A stretch of 64,000 nucleotides of DNA, taken from assembly GCF_018446385.1 (NCBI RefSeq), contig NC_056002.1, forward strand, positions 3,831,474-3,895,473. Reading direction: 5' to 3'. Origin of the DNA: Zingiber officinale (taxonomy: Eukaryota; Streptophyta; Magnoliopsida; Zingiberales; Zingiberaceae). Below are positions 28,382 through 38,576 of the stretch, in pieces (within the stretch, counting starts at the first letter, position 1; every line of letters starts with the position of its first letter). A program made the translations under genes and the position numbers. The notes beneath the pieces were generated by a model. That model saw nothing but the letters and a program-made list of their open reading frames with translations. It searched no databases and had not been told where the DNA came from.

Positions 28382-30985
28382 CACTACAAAAATTACAGCG
28401 AATACCGACTTAATTTTTTGTCACAATTCCGTTAGTAATTTGGATTACCGACGGAATTTATGACATCGGAAATTATTGCATCGAAAACGTAATTTACCAA
28501 CGGAAATGATATTCAATCGGTATTCTCCGACGAAATATAAATTTCCATCGGTAAAGTTTAAAGACAGAAAACTGTCCCATCGATATATAGGAGACGGAAG
28601 ATAAAGGAATTTACCGACTAAATCTAGATTTCCATCGGTAAATTACCGACTGAATTTACTATTCAGTCAGCAATTACCAATTAAAATCATGATTCAGTTG
28701 GTAATTACCGACTAAATCATGATTTTTCAATCAGGAATTTATCGATAAATCACTGTACAGATTCAATATTTTTCCGACGAAATTGTGCTTTCCGTTGAAA
28801 ACTACCGACGGAAATCATAATTCCATCGGTAAATTTTAATAAAAATTCAGCAGCCTCTCCTTTGTTTAGATACTATCCTATATACAATTTTCATATCAAT
28901 AAAAATCATCACAAATGATGGCAACACAAACACAAACCACACATAAATCACAATTCCTACAACACACTCACAACATACAAACAATCAAAATATCCAAAAT
29001 TCAATATGAAACACAATCATAACCGTCTAAATCTCTAAAATTTAGTACAAAACACAAGCATAAGTATCCAAATACAAAATGCTCACAATCATAATTATCC
29101 AAAGTGAATGACAAGTAAAAGGCAAATACAAAATATTCAAAATACTTACCATGATACATCTCCTACATATGTCCAAATATAATTGTGTGAAAGTCAAATA
29201 CAAGAGATTATGATTAGAACGAATCGATCCAAATATAATATATAACTTAAAAATTATAATATATAACTAATTTTACATGTAACAAAAATACCTAGATTAT
29301 ATTTTGGATATGCAATGATGGTGATGGTGAATGTATCAATACGGACTCCTGAAAAAACATAATACAATTTAAGATAAATATCTAATAATATCTAAATAGA
29401 ACAAATGTATTTTACTTAATGTATGAAAAAAAATCAAGTTATAGTTGAATATACCTCAGAAATCTAATCATCAGCAGTGTCTGATGGATTTTAAGTCTGC
29501 TGTGACTCAATATCATGCTGTGACTGGTCCCATCTAACAATGGCTGCTCGCATCTTAGCCAATTCCTACTCCTAAGCAACCCACCTCTCCTCCCACCTTT
29601 GATCCATTGTAGTCATTTAAGTCTTCAATTCTTGATTTTCTTTTCTTAATGACTCTACCTCAGAAGAAGAGGAAAAAGAAGAAGAACTAGCATGACCCCT
29701 AGGAGTCCTCAAGCGATCAAATACCACCTTAGCCTGGAAGTCAAGGCCGTAGAGGGAGGAGTTCTTTGTCCTTCCACCCACAACTTAATAAATATCATTT
29801 ATTTGCTAGGTGGATAGATCCTGTGACTCCCCCCCCCCCCCCTCTACTGGTGGCTGAGATGTCTGAACCATCCTACTTGTCATTTCCTCTTGTGTAGAAA
29901 AAAAATATACGATTTATATCTTGTACATAATTACTAAAGCTAATTAATCATTATTAACAATTAAATATAATAAAGTTAATAATTCAAACTCCAATGCTCT
30001 TGGATCGAACATCAACATATGTGTCATCATTTCTTTGGTGAGTCTTGAGAAAGATCTCTAAGCAAGTGAGTTGTCTCTGTAAAGAACGCTCCTGCATACA
30101 CAAATAAGTAGAGCCAAAATTATACAAGTTTGTTAATAAATAAAATTTGATTTATATAACTTTAAATTAAACCCACTAGATCCATAGCATGCTCAATAAT
30201 GAATTGAGATCCTGATGTATGCCGAGCGGATCCGGTACTCGGGCCACCTGGTTCTGTATTCGTATTCTCTTGAACTTTTAGAGTCTTTGCATGCCATCTC
30301 TCTGTAGACCAAGTGTCGTCCATGCACCCCAGATCTCGTCGGATAGATAAGCTGGTCTTGTGTCATTCTTTCTCATATAATATAAGAGGTCCTTGTACAA
30401 TTTGACACAATAAATATTCCAAGTCGTTGCAAATTTTGCCTCATGCCCATCCTCCCACGTATATTTTTTCTACAATTAAAAATTAAAATTTTAGTATATT
30501 AAAGGATAAATATATTGTACATATTCAATTTACTTACCACAAATTCATTATAATAAAAATATTTTGTCTCCTGGTCTACATGTCTCTATGTAATACCAGA
30601 AATGCAGACTCTTTCTTTAAATTTTCTGCTAATATATATCGCTACTCAATGACTATTAGGAGTAAACCTGCATATAAATAATATTAATATATAAAATATA
30701 TATTATAAATAAAGAACTTGAATTACTAATAATAAAAAAATACTTACGACTTTCCAATAACTCTAAGCACTGTAGATACATGGAGTGGTGTTGGATGATC
30801 TGTCATGATATATAATATATATAAAATAACATTACAACACAGAGTGGTGCTAGTAGTGTCAGAAAACTCACTTGGGCTTATTCCTCTTCTTCTTATTCAT
30901 CTGATGACGATTCATCCCACATAATTTTCAGGATTTTCTTTCTCTTTTGTTTCTTTTCTCCTTTTAGATTTAGACATGCTGACTT
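28382..30985 (-). mobile_element. CACTA (En/Spm) transposon, 3' part with broken transposase
   Basis: The terminus reads CACTACAAAAATTACAGCG, and the next 470 bp carry many subterminal ACCGACGGAA-like repeats in both orientations, both typical of plant CACTA elements. On the minus strand, from about 30978 to 29490, there are pieces of a Transposase_24-type (Ptta/En/Spm) protein: an ATG reading MSKSKRRKETKEKEN, a block with KNDTRPAYLSDEIWGAW around 30300-30400, and GHASSSSFSSSSEVESLRK around 29640-29690. Several stops interrupt the frame, so it cannot make a full protein. The Transposase_21 (TNP2) part was not seen. A C tract lies near 29828-29842. Confidence 0.75.
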
Positions 30986-31358
30986 GAAGTGTCTTTTTTT
31001 TGTTACAACCGTAGTAAATTACATATTATTTGTCTTATATACTTGTGTTCGGACTTGACTTCTTTATCTTTTGTTTGAATAACCTTTTTGATCTTGTGTT
31101 TGGTGAATCATTTCTTCGTTTTTGCATAATTTCCGAACTAGACTTACTTTCCAACGAAGTAAAAATGCATCCTTAATTCGATTTAGCATTTAGGGCCAAT
31201 TGCCGAAGTAAAAATGATCCATAATATTTCTTATTTTCCAACGAAGTCAACAGAGCATGCTAAATTAAACCCTAAAGTTTATGCAAATCTCCTCAAAAAC
31301 ACATCCTATAAATTTCACGGATCTGGGGCGCCGGAAATTTTAATTGTCTTTAAGATAA
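30986..31358. other. Spacer between CACTA remnant and RSL promoter
   Basis: There is no gene. Two short direct repeats close to CGAAGTAAAAATG lie at about 31155 and 31204, with a third, weaker copy (AACGAAGTCAAC) near 31240. This may still be part of the CACTA element's interior, but no second terminus was found here. Confidence 0.4.
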
Positions 31359-31529
31359 GGGTATTGCTAAATGGTCAGTATCTGACCAGCTAGAATATAT
31401 GCATGCATGCATATGCATGAGTATTTTAGTAATTTCATATGGACATATTAATTATATACATGTACATGCATGCATATAATTAGGAGAGATATTTCTAACT
31501 GGTCATATTCTAGTCAGCAAGATTTACTC
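31359..31529. mobile_element. Mutator-type MITE in the RSL promoter region, 171 bp
   Basis: It is flanked by a perfect 9-bp target duplication TTAAGATAA (31350-31358 and 31530-31538), the size made by Mutator-like elements. The ends are imperfect inverted repeats: the left is GGGTATTGCTAAATGGTCAG with TGACCAGCTAGAAT following, and the right in reverse complement is GAGTAAATCTTGCTGACTAG with TGACCAGTTAGAAAT following. The centre is a run of ATGCATGCATGC-like sequence. It has no coding capacity and ends about 280 bp before the proposed RSL start codon. Confidence 0.8.
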
Positions 31530-31706
31530 TTAAGATAATAAGACGATATAATCTTCACGTGAAGCGGAGATAATATGCAAGCAGGAATCTTCGACGTGGG
31601 AGCAGTGCGACTCTTCCGGCGTTCCTTCAGAGAGTTTAATGCCAGCTAACAGAAATTTATATCGTACATCCACTTCTTCCGAGCTTCATTAAATTCTGAT
31701 AACTCC

Positions 31707-31734
31707 CCACGTGGCTCTACGCGCATGTATATAA
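31707..31734 (+). promoter_or_regulatory. G-box and TATA box of the RSL gene
   Basis: A perfect palindromic G-box CCACGTGG (31707-31714) lies 14 bp before TATATAA (31728-31734). A TATA box here predicts transcription from about 31757-31763. That places the ATG at 31753 upstream of the transcript and favours the ATG at 31813. The function of the G-box is inferred. Confidence 0.55.
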
Positions 31735-31812
31735 CAGCAGTATAGCTTTAGCATGCAATCGACAAGAGATCGATTGCTCTCGTCGTATCTTGTCTCTATC
31801 TCTCTGTTTCCC

Positions 31813-32771
31813 ATGTCTCTTGCGAAGGATCTACCTTTGGAACTTGGCTCGCAAGCTTGTCCCATGTTCGAGGACGGGGAGAGCTCCGATTCGATGGGGA
31901 GCTACTCAAGCAGCTTTCTTTCTTTCTTCTCCGGCCACCACTTCAGCGCCGGTGGGAACAGAGAATCGCTTTCTTTTGTCGACTACGGAGCGGTCTCTGT
32001 TCCGGGCCCTTCGGTGCTCAGCTTCGAGCACGAGGACAGGGACTGGGTCGACGCCATCGAGCAAAGTTGCAAACTTGAGATCAGTGGATGTAGGATGGCT
32101 CGTGAGCAGGACAGCTTTGGGTTCGCCTTCCCATCATCTCGCGGAAAGAGACAATGCGACCAGGTAATTAATTCGTGGTTTTTTTATTTTTAAGTTTTAG
32201 TTGAAGAGATCGACCGAGAGCCCTTTAATTTGATATTCTAGTTGCAGGATTCGCGCGAGATGCCGAGCCCCAAAAAGCAGTGCAGCAGGAAGGTGAAGGA
32301 GAAATCCATCAGTCTGCAGTCCAAGGACTCACAGAGTGTAGCAGCAAAGGTAGAATTTTTAAAGCTTTTTTTTTTTTTGAGAATAATTAATTTTCTATGG
32401 TTTTCAGTTGGATTACGCTCTTGTTGCACAGAATCGGAGGGAAAGAATTAGCGAGCGGCTCAAAATTCTACAAGATCTCGTCCCCAACGGCACAAAGGTT
32501 GATCTGGTGACCATGCTGGAGAAAGCAATCAGCTATGTGAAGTTCCTGCAGTTACAAGTGAAGGTGATGACTGATGAACTAGTGATTCTATCTGTTCTCT
32601 GTTAATCTTGATCAATATATGTAATGTATTGAGAGATTTCAGGTGTTGGCCACTGATGAGTTTTGGCCAGTGCAAGGGGGAAGAACAGCAGATGTAGGGC
32701 AAGTAAAGAAAGCAATTGACGATATCTTATCCTCTCAGAGAGACAGGAACTCCAGATGTAATAAACACTGA
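31813..32771 (+). CDS. bHLH transcription factor, RSL class II (RSL2/RSL4-like)
   Basis: Proteins of this class drive growth of root hairs by activating cell-wall and tip-growth genes. Exons: 31813-32163, 32248-32349, 32432-32563 and 32643-32771, all GT-AG, giving 237 aa. The basic region [15 protein letters not shown] spans the exon 2/3 junction. It is followed by the helix-loop-helix ([20 protein letters not shown]) and the RSL signature [18 protein letters not shown], ending in a C-terminal helix ending in DDILSSQ. Another ATG at 31753 would add 20 residues, but it lies only 19 bp after the TATA box and its extension looks like a CT-rich leader. Exon 3 has a second possible acceptor at 32407 that would add LDYALVAQ inside the basic region; the family pattern AAKNRRERI supports the downstream acceptor. 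Identity is strong; assignment to a specific Arabidopsis counterpart is not possible. Confidence 0.92.
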
Positions 32772-32857
32772 AAACTATGCAGGAGAAATCGATCCCATGT
32801 TTTTTCTTCTTCTTCTTTTCTCTCTATCGTTTCTGACATGTATTCAGATATAAGCTC

Positions 32858-32863
32858 AATAAA
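32858..32863 (+). terminator. Polyadenylation signal of the RSL gene
   Basis: AATAAA lies 87 bp after the stop codon of the bHLH gene, within a T/C-rich 3' region. It is the first canonical signal downstream and the likely near-upstream element. Confidence 0.5.
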
Positions 32864-32869
32864 CTAATT

Positions 32870-34630
32870 CTAGCAACTTAATTGCTGCAGAATGCTTGAT
32901 ACTCATATGCATGCATTATGCATATTAAGATACAAAGATGATCTTGTTTCTTAAAAACAAAGTGGAGAACTGGATTGAATGTGGAGTGATAAGTTATTAT
33001 GAAGTGTTCCTGACCGACAAGGAGACAATTAATGTCTAATAGAAAAATAAACATCGAAGAGACATATGCCCTTTGACCTTTACCATTATTTAGCATATTT
33101 TTTTTTATCAATTACTTGTTTTCAACACAGACGTGAAAGCCTCTTCTCCTTTTATTATTTATCTACACCCAATTTGCACATGAAAGAATTTGGATTATTT
33201 ATTAGTCGATTGTGAAACTGAAATATTTTCCATTGGTAATGACTGATAATGAACAACATCCACCACAATTATAGTGGCCTAAATTATATATATACATATA
33301 CAAGAAGTGGAAGGGAATGAGGGTGCAACGCAAGCATGGCAGCTTCGCCACATTGACCAAACACGCATGCACGTGGCCATTAATTCCCAATCGCTCCTCC
33401 AATAAATAAATTAAGAAAGCAGAAAACTGTTTTTGTTTTAGTTAAATGATTGAAAACAAACCACGAGCGTTGCGGGATTCTATAGGGGGTTTGAGCGTTA
33501 AGGCAATAGCATTTAATTGAGCGTGTCTTCCTACAGTGTTTTTTTTTTATAGGAAATAATTCATTGCTGTGGCTTAATTTAATATGCAGGAACAAAAAGC
33601 GATTGAGGCCTACAAAGGCACGTGTTTCGATCGATTTTGTGAATAATTTTTTTTCTTTCTTTCTATTATTACGAAAAAAAACACAGAGTTTAGAGTAGTA
33701 AAGTATACTGAGGTGGATGGGGGTGAAGAAAAGGGGCCGGCTGGTTGGAGCGATTGGCAAAGGAAATAGCACCTTTGACAACATACCAAGAGAGTTTTTG
33801 CTAGGTAAATAAGAAAGGCGTTCTGTGTTTTTTCCAGATCATTAAAAACATATACCATTCGACTATTCAGCTATATATACAGTCACTCAACTTCCCCATG
33901 TTAATGTCCAGTATTATTTTATTATTATCTTTTGTTTAAGCATTGTAATAGTTACAAAACTGTAATTACTTTGTAGCAGCTATAATTTTATAATTGTATA
34001 ATATAAATACTAGATAAATAGATCGAATTTGTATTATAACATCTACAGTTTTATAATTATTATAATGTGAATGTTAAATGAACAAGGTTGAATCCACATT
34101 GTAAGAACTACGGTTTAGTAGTTGCTATAATGTGATTTTTTTAACAAGTTAAGTATGCATTGTAACATTTATGAAATATAAGTTGTTCAACGCTCCCGAT
34201 CGCCTTAGGATTTAGGTGGAAGAATTAAGTGGGAGATAATAATACAAATGATATTGCATAATGATGTGACCGTTCGTGGTGTCTAGGGGTCAACGTAGCA
34301 AGTGGTATGTCAATCAAAGTTAAGGTCAGTGAAGAAAGATGTATTGCTCGGGGAATGATCAAGTCGATTGGGAACAAGAACGGAAACTCACCCTCCTAAC
34401 CCTCACAACTCCTAAGCTTTCTCAAACAAGTATAGTCACTGTTTGGGTAACCCTCCAAGATACTACTCGAGTACACTTTATAGCAAGCAACATCTCCACT
34501 TAAGTACATATATAACCGCTCAGGTGAGTGAGCCACCGAGATACCACTTGGGAGGAACACTTCATTTAAGCTTTCTGCCTTAATAAACACTCAGTATCAC
34601 CCACATTAAATATCCATCATAGGTACATGC
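32870..34630. other. Spacer downstream of the RSL gene
   Basis: No gene is recognised. Open frames on the minus strand (32878-33111, 33380-33858) lack domains. From about 33940 to 34180 a loosely repeated phrase close to TTGTAACA...TATAATGTGA recurs three or four times at roughly 65-90 bp spacing, which looks like an old degenerate tandem array. Confidence 0.45.
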
Positions 34631-34649
34631 ATGGGAAGTAGAAATTCTG

Positions 34650-34842
34650 TCCCCAGGGCGTAGCACAGATGGGGAGTGCATGGTTCTGTGGCTTAAAGGT
34701 CCAGGGGTCGATCCCCGGGGTGTCACTGCCTGGGGTTAACGTCTCCGCCATGCACTTTCCACCTGTGTACCTGCATTTACCTCCCTCCATATCCGTGGGA
34801 CCGGCTCTAGGGGGCCGCTGATGTGGCGGTTCCACATTTTTT
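34650..34842 (+). mobile_element. tRNA-derived SINE, 193 bp
   Basis: It is flanked by a perfect 19-bp target duplication ATGGGAAGTAGAAATTCTG (34631-34649 and 34843-34861). Near the 5' end are pol III box-like sequences: TAGCACAGATGGGGAG (box A-like) and GGTCGATCCCC (box B-like). The 3' end is a short T-rich tail. It has no coding capacity. The long perfect duplication argues for fairly recent insertion. Confidence 0.85.
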
Positions 34843-34861
34843 ATGGGAAGTAGAAATTCTG

Positions 34862-36148
34862 AGAGAAATTTACTCCAATTAGGATGTTCTCATCAATAAA
34901 GCTAAATTAAAAGTTGGAGGAAGATAAAATGAAGATCCTTGTAATTAATATACTAATCATTAGTTCATTAATTCCATTATAATAAATATAGCTTCATTAA
35001 ATGAGGAGGAAAATGAAAAGTCCAGAAATGTGTATAAAAGGATAGTAATAATAAGAGAGAGGGGAGATCTGAAAATTGGAATTCTAAGCTTACTTCTTGT
35101 GCTCTCTTTTTCTTCCTCTCCACCATTACTAATTCACACATCATTATAGTCTTGTCAACTTTCTTGCCAGTGCATCGGTGAAAGTCATCCTCAAGTTTCT
35201 CGGAGCAAGATCACATAGTACTACCGAAGGATAATTGAGTAATTATACACAGTCAGATAGTCAAACGGGTGTCCTTTTGATTAAAAAAAATTAATGTAGA
35301 GCCTCCTTGATGATTTGGGGGGAAAAAGACGCCATTTTGATTTTTGTCCAATAAGAAAAAGATAGTTCAATGCACGAAACTCTCATCAATGTTGGTTCCA
35401 GAAAGAGTATATTGTACACCGTCTTAGTCGTTTCTATTTTTTTGCTATGGAAACAAAAATGTGGAGGAAAAAACAAAGAACGAAAGGAAACCAAAGAGAT
35501 GAGGAAAGGAGAATAGGAATGTTTGCGGCCACCATAACCATTCAGCAACACTTTTAACTTCACATTTGTGGGCATCGTTGCCCCTTTACGACCAGTTCGA
35601 CCATTGAGTTTAATTAGTGGCAGATCTAAGAATTCAAGTATGAAAGGATAATTTTTACGTGAAACAAAAGATAATATCCTTTATCTCTATCAGTGAAATC
35701 TTCACCCGAGTTTAACAAGATGGAGACAAATGGTGGAGACGAGGCTTTGATGTCTTTGAGTGCAATGAACGCACATCTTTGAGTGCAATGATGGTCATAT
35801 ATATAAATTGATCTCAATTCTGAGTAATTAATAAATTTCTATTTATAATATTATTTTTTTTAACTTATCAAATAATGACACAGATGATATAGTGTCAATT
35901 ATTTTTGATATATTGGAAATAAGGAATATTAATATACAAGACGAAATTTATTTATTCATAACGAAATCAGATGAACGTTCCCTTAGTGCTGATTTAAGAT
36001 TTGAATAATAACAGCGCTCAATTTATGATTAGATTATAAATATATTATCCATTAAAAAAGCAATGAGACATAAAGAAAAAGATATAATTAAAGAGGTTAA
36101 TAGAAATTATCTAGCTTTAGTTATGAACTGCTTACGAAGGATTAATTT
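34862..36148. other. Spacer, no gene seen
   Basis: It is AT-rich sequence without a recognisable domain. Minus-strand open frames at 35291-35575 and 35626-35817 have no family features. The phrase TCTTTGAGTGCAATGA is repeated in tandem near 35754-35790. Confidence 0.45.
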
Positions 36149-38576
36149 TGTAGGATCAATGCACAATCACGTGTTTAAAAAAAACTTTGTTCTGTTTTTA
36201 GTTTTATAAAATAAATACGTAGCGGAAAATATGAAAATAGAGAAAAAAGCAAACATGAATATAAGTAATTTTACTTAGTTAGGAATTTTCGATGACTCCT
36301 ATTTTAAAACTTAGGTCCCTCGGATTTATCGATGGGCAGTCCAATAAATCTTCTTCTGGAGCCGCCGGAAGAGTGATCGAATAGAAAGAAATAAATAGAA
36401 AAGTGTAACAATCCTACACTTTCCTTTTGCAAATATATAGAGTAAGCACAAATTTAAAACTAGTTACCAACGCGAAGATGTTGAAGTGAGAGCGTTCATG
36501 TGTCGATCACAGTTTATTTGCAGTAGTTGAGCATAGCAGTGTCATAGCAAAACAGCAGCATGAAATCAGAGTAGTTGAAACGTCGAACGATTGCGTAAAA
36601 CATGATAGAAGAGGTGTCCTTGAAGAGTTGGTTGAACAAGCCTTTTAAAGAGGATTGGAGGCACCTCCAATGCCACCAGAGATGTCTTCAACCCTAAAAC
36701 TTATCCCGAAAGAAGCAACTCTTATCGTCGATGAAGCCCTTTACCTTATCCAAGCAAAGACGCCTTCAGTGCCAAGTTTCAAGACGCCTCCATCCACATG
36801 GGAGGTGTCTCTGCGCCCTTCTGAGCGGGGACTTCAACCAAAGCCTCCAAGGCGCCTTCAGCAGCACAAGAGGTGCCTCAAATATTGTTCACCCGAATTT
36901 TCTTATTCATTTTTGTTCCTGTAAAACATGTAAGTTCAAAAAAAAAAAAAATATTGTTAGTGCAATTTGTATTAATGATCTAACTCAGGTTTTGATGAAT
37001 GACAAGGGGTTTAAAGTTAGAGTGCTTTGTGGTTTAATTATTTTATCAAGTGTGCAGGAGTTGATTGGTCTGAAGGTCTGACACCAGGCTGAAATCCAGC
37101 TAGGTCCGCGGGACTCGATAGCTAGTGGAAAATCCAGCTGATAGGTCCGTGAGGCCCGATATTTGGTGGAAAGTCCGATTGGGTTCGTGGGACCTGACAA
37201 CCGGCCGAAGTTCAGTTGGGTCTGCGGACCTAACAACCGGCAGAAAGACCTACTGGGTCAAAGGAAGTCAAGCGACTGCAAGTGGTAAGTGAAGGTAAGC
37301 AACTGGAGAAGAGATCCAGTGAGGATGTGTTCCCAGTTGAGGAAACTGTAGGCGTCAATCCAACTTAGGTCAATTTGGGAAATCTAAATTGAGACCTTGA
37401 ATAAATCCTAGTCTCGGGGAGATAGTATCTAATTACTACTCTTATTTTATTATGTTGTGCTAATTTTGTTTTGCAGGGTAAATATATTTTATATTGCCCA
37501 GACTAACCCTTTTTGGAGGGAAAAAAATTATTGAAAAAAAGGGGAGTCCGAGCGCCCGGACCAGCTCGCTCGGCTAGGTGCTGCGGGCACCTGGGCGGTC
37601 CGGGCGCCCAGAGTCGGTCCAGACGCTCGGATTTGAAAACTCATCCAGAAGCTGAGGTGGAGCGCGTCGACTGGCCAAGCCATGTCGACTGGCGTGGTCC
37701 AGGTGGTCGGAGGAGTTCTAGGCGCTCGGAATGGGCTTATATAAAGGTCTTCGACCAGGGGCTTCAGAATGACAACTGCTACGACTTTCACTCTTGCGCA
37801 GTGCTCCAAAAAAGCTCCTACGACGCTGTGAAGCTCCTCCGACAACCGGTGATCAATATCTTCCTATTTTCTCTGTTGTTAGTAACATTGTTTTTAGTTC
37901 TTGCACTAAACTCTGTAATCATTCGAACTATTAGTGGATTGTCCAACGAAAGAACTCGACGAGTGCGGGTCTTGGAGTAGGAGTCGTTGAAGGCTCCGAA
38001 CCATGTGAAAGTTGGTTTTATTAGCATTGTCTTTTATTCTTCCGCTGTGTACCTATTTTTAGTCGCAATTTTTGACGAACACTATTCACCCCCCCTCTAG
38101 CGTCTTTCTGATCCTACATATCTAATCTGTAAAACAAAGTTAGCATAATTATAAAATAGCGGTATTAATTAGATCATGTCTTTCCAAGACCATGATCTAG
38201 TCACGGTATCAATCTAGATTTCTAAAATGGACTTAAACTGGATCTGCGCCTAAAGTCCCTAATTGAGACTCATCCTCACTAGAACACTCTCCTCTAATGG
38301 CTTACCTTACTTACCATGTAAAATCGTTTGACTCTACTTTGATCTACCATGTCTTCTTGTCAATTGTCAGGCCCTCAAACCTAACTGGATTTCGGCTAAC
38401 TGTTAGGTCCCGCTGATTCAACAGTACTTCTCGTCAAATATTGGATTATTCTTTGATCTATCTGGACTTTTACACTGGCTATCAGGTCCTTTATACCTAC
38501 TTGAATTTTAGCCTAGTGTCAAACCAGTCAAGTCATACACAATTGGTAGAAAAGTTAGATCACAATACCAAAGGAA
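36149..38576 (-). mobile_element. Degenerate LTR interrupted by a younger solo LTR
   Basis: It begins TGTAGGATCAATGCAC, like the LTR at 14506, and after the nested element ends with phrases (ACTGGCTATCAGGTCC, GTTAGATCACAATACC) like those near the right end of that LTR. The two parts, 36149-36954 and about 38119-38576, together match one LTR in minus orientation. The right boundary is approximate. It is a fossil. Confidence 0.5.
36955..38118 (+). mobile_element. Solo LTR in plus orientation, about 1.16 kb
   Basis: It begins TGTTAGTGCAATTTG, ends TCTGATCCTACA, and contains a TTATATAAAGG TATA box near 37738. The early part carries repeated phrases of the type GGTCCGCGGGACTCGA. The end is shared in style with the minus-oriented LTRs at 14506 and 36149 (GATCCTACA), so the family is related. 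There is no internal region next to it. A clear target duplication is lacking (AATAT at left, TATCT at right). An A run precedes it. Confidence 0.65.

Noticed and set aside
29828-29842. The C tract as a functional structure
   Set aside because: It is a simple homopolymer within a dead transposase region and may be variable or a sequencing artefact.
32408-32431. Adding LDYALVAQ to the bHLH protein
   Set aside because: The family has AAKNRRERI without an insertion, and a good acceptor at 32431 restores this.
34700-34725. A possible tRNA gene suggested by the box B-like GGTCGATCCCC
   Set aside because: No cloverleaf or acceptor stem can be drawn, and the block is framed by 19-bp target duplications, so it is a SINE.
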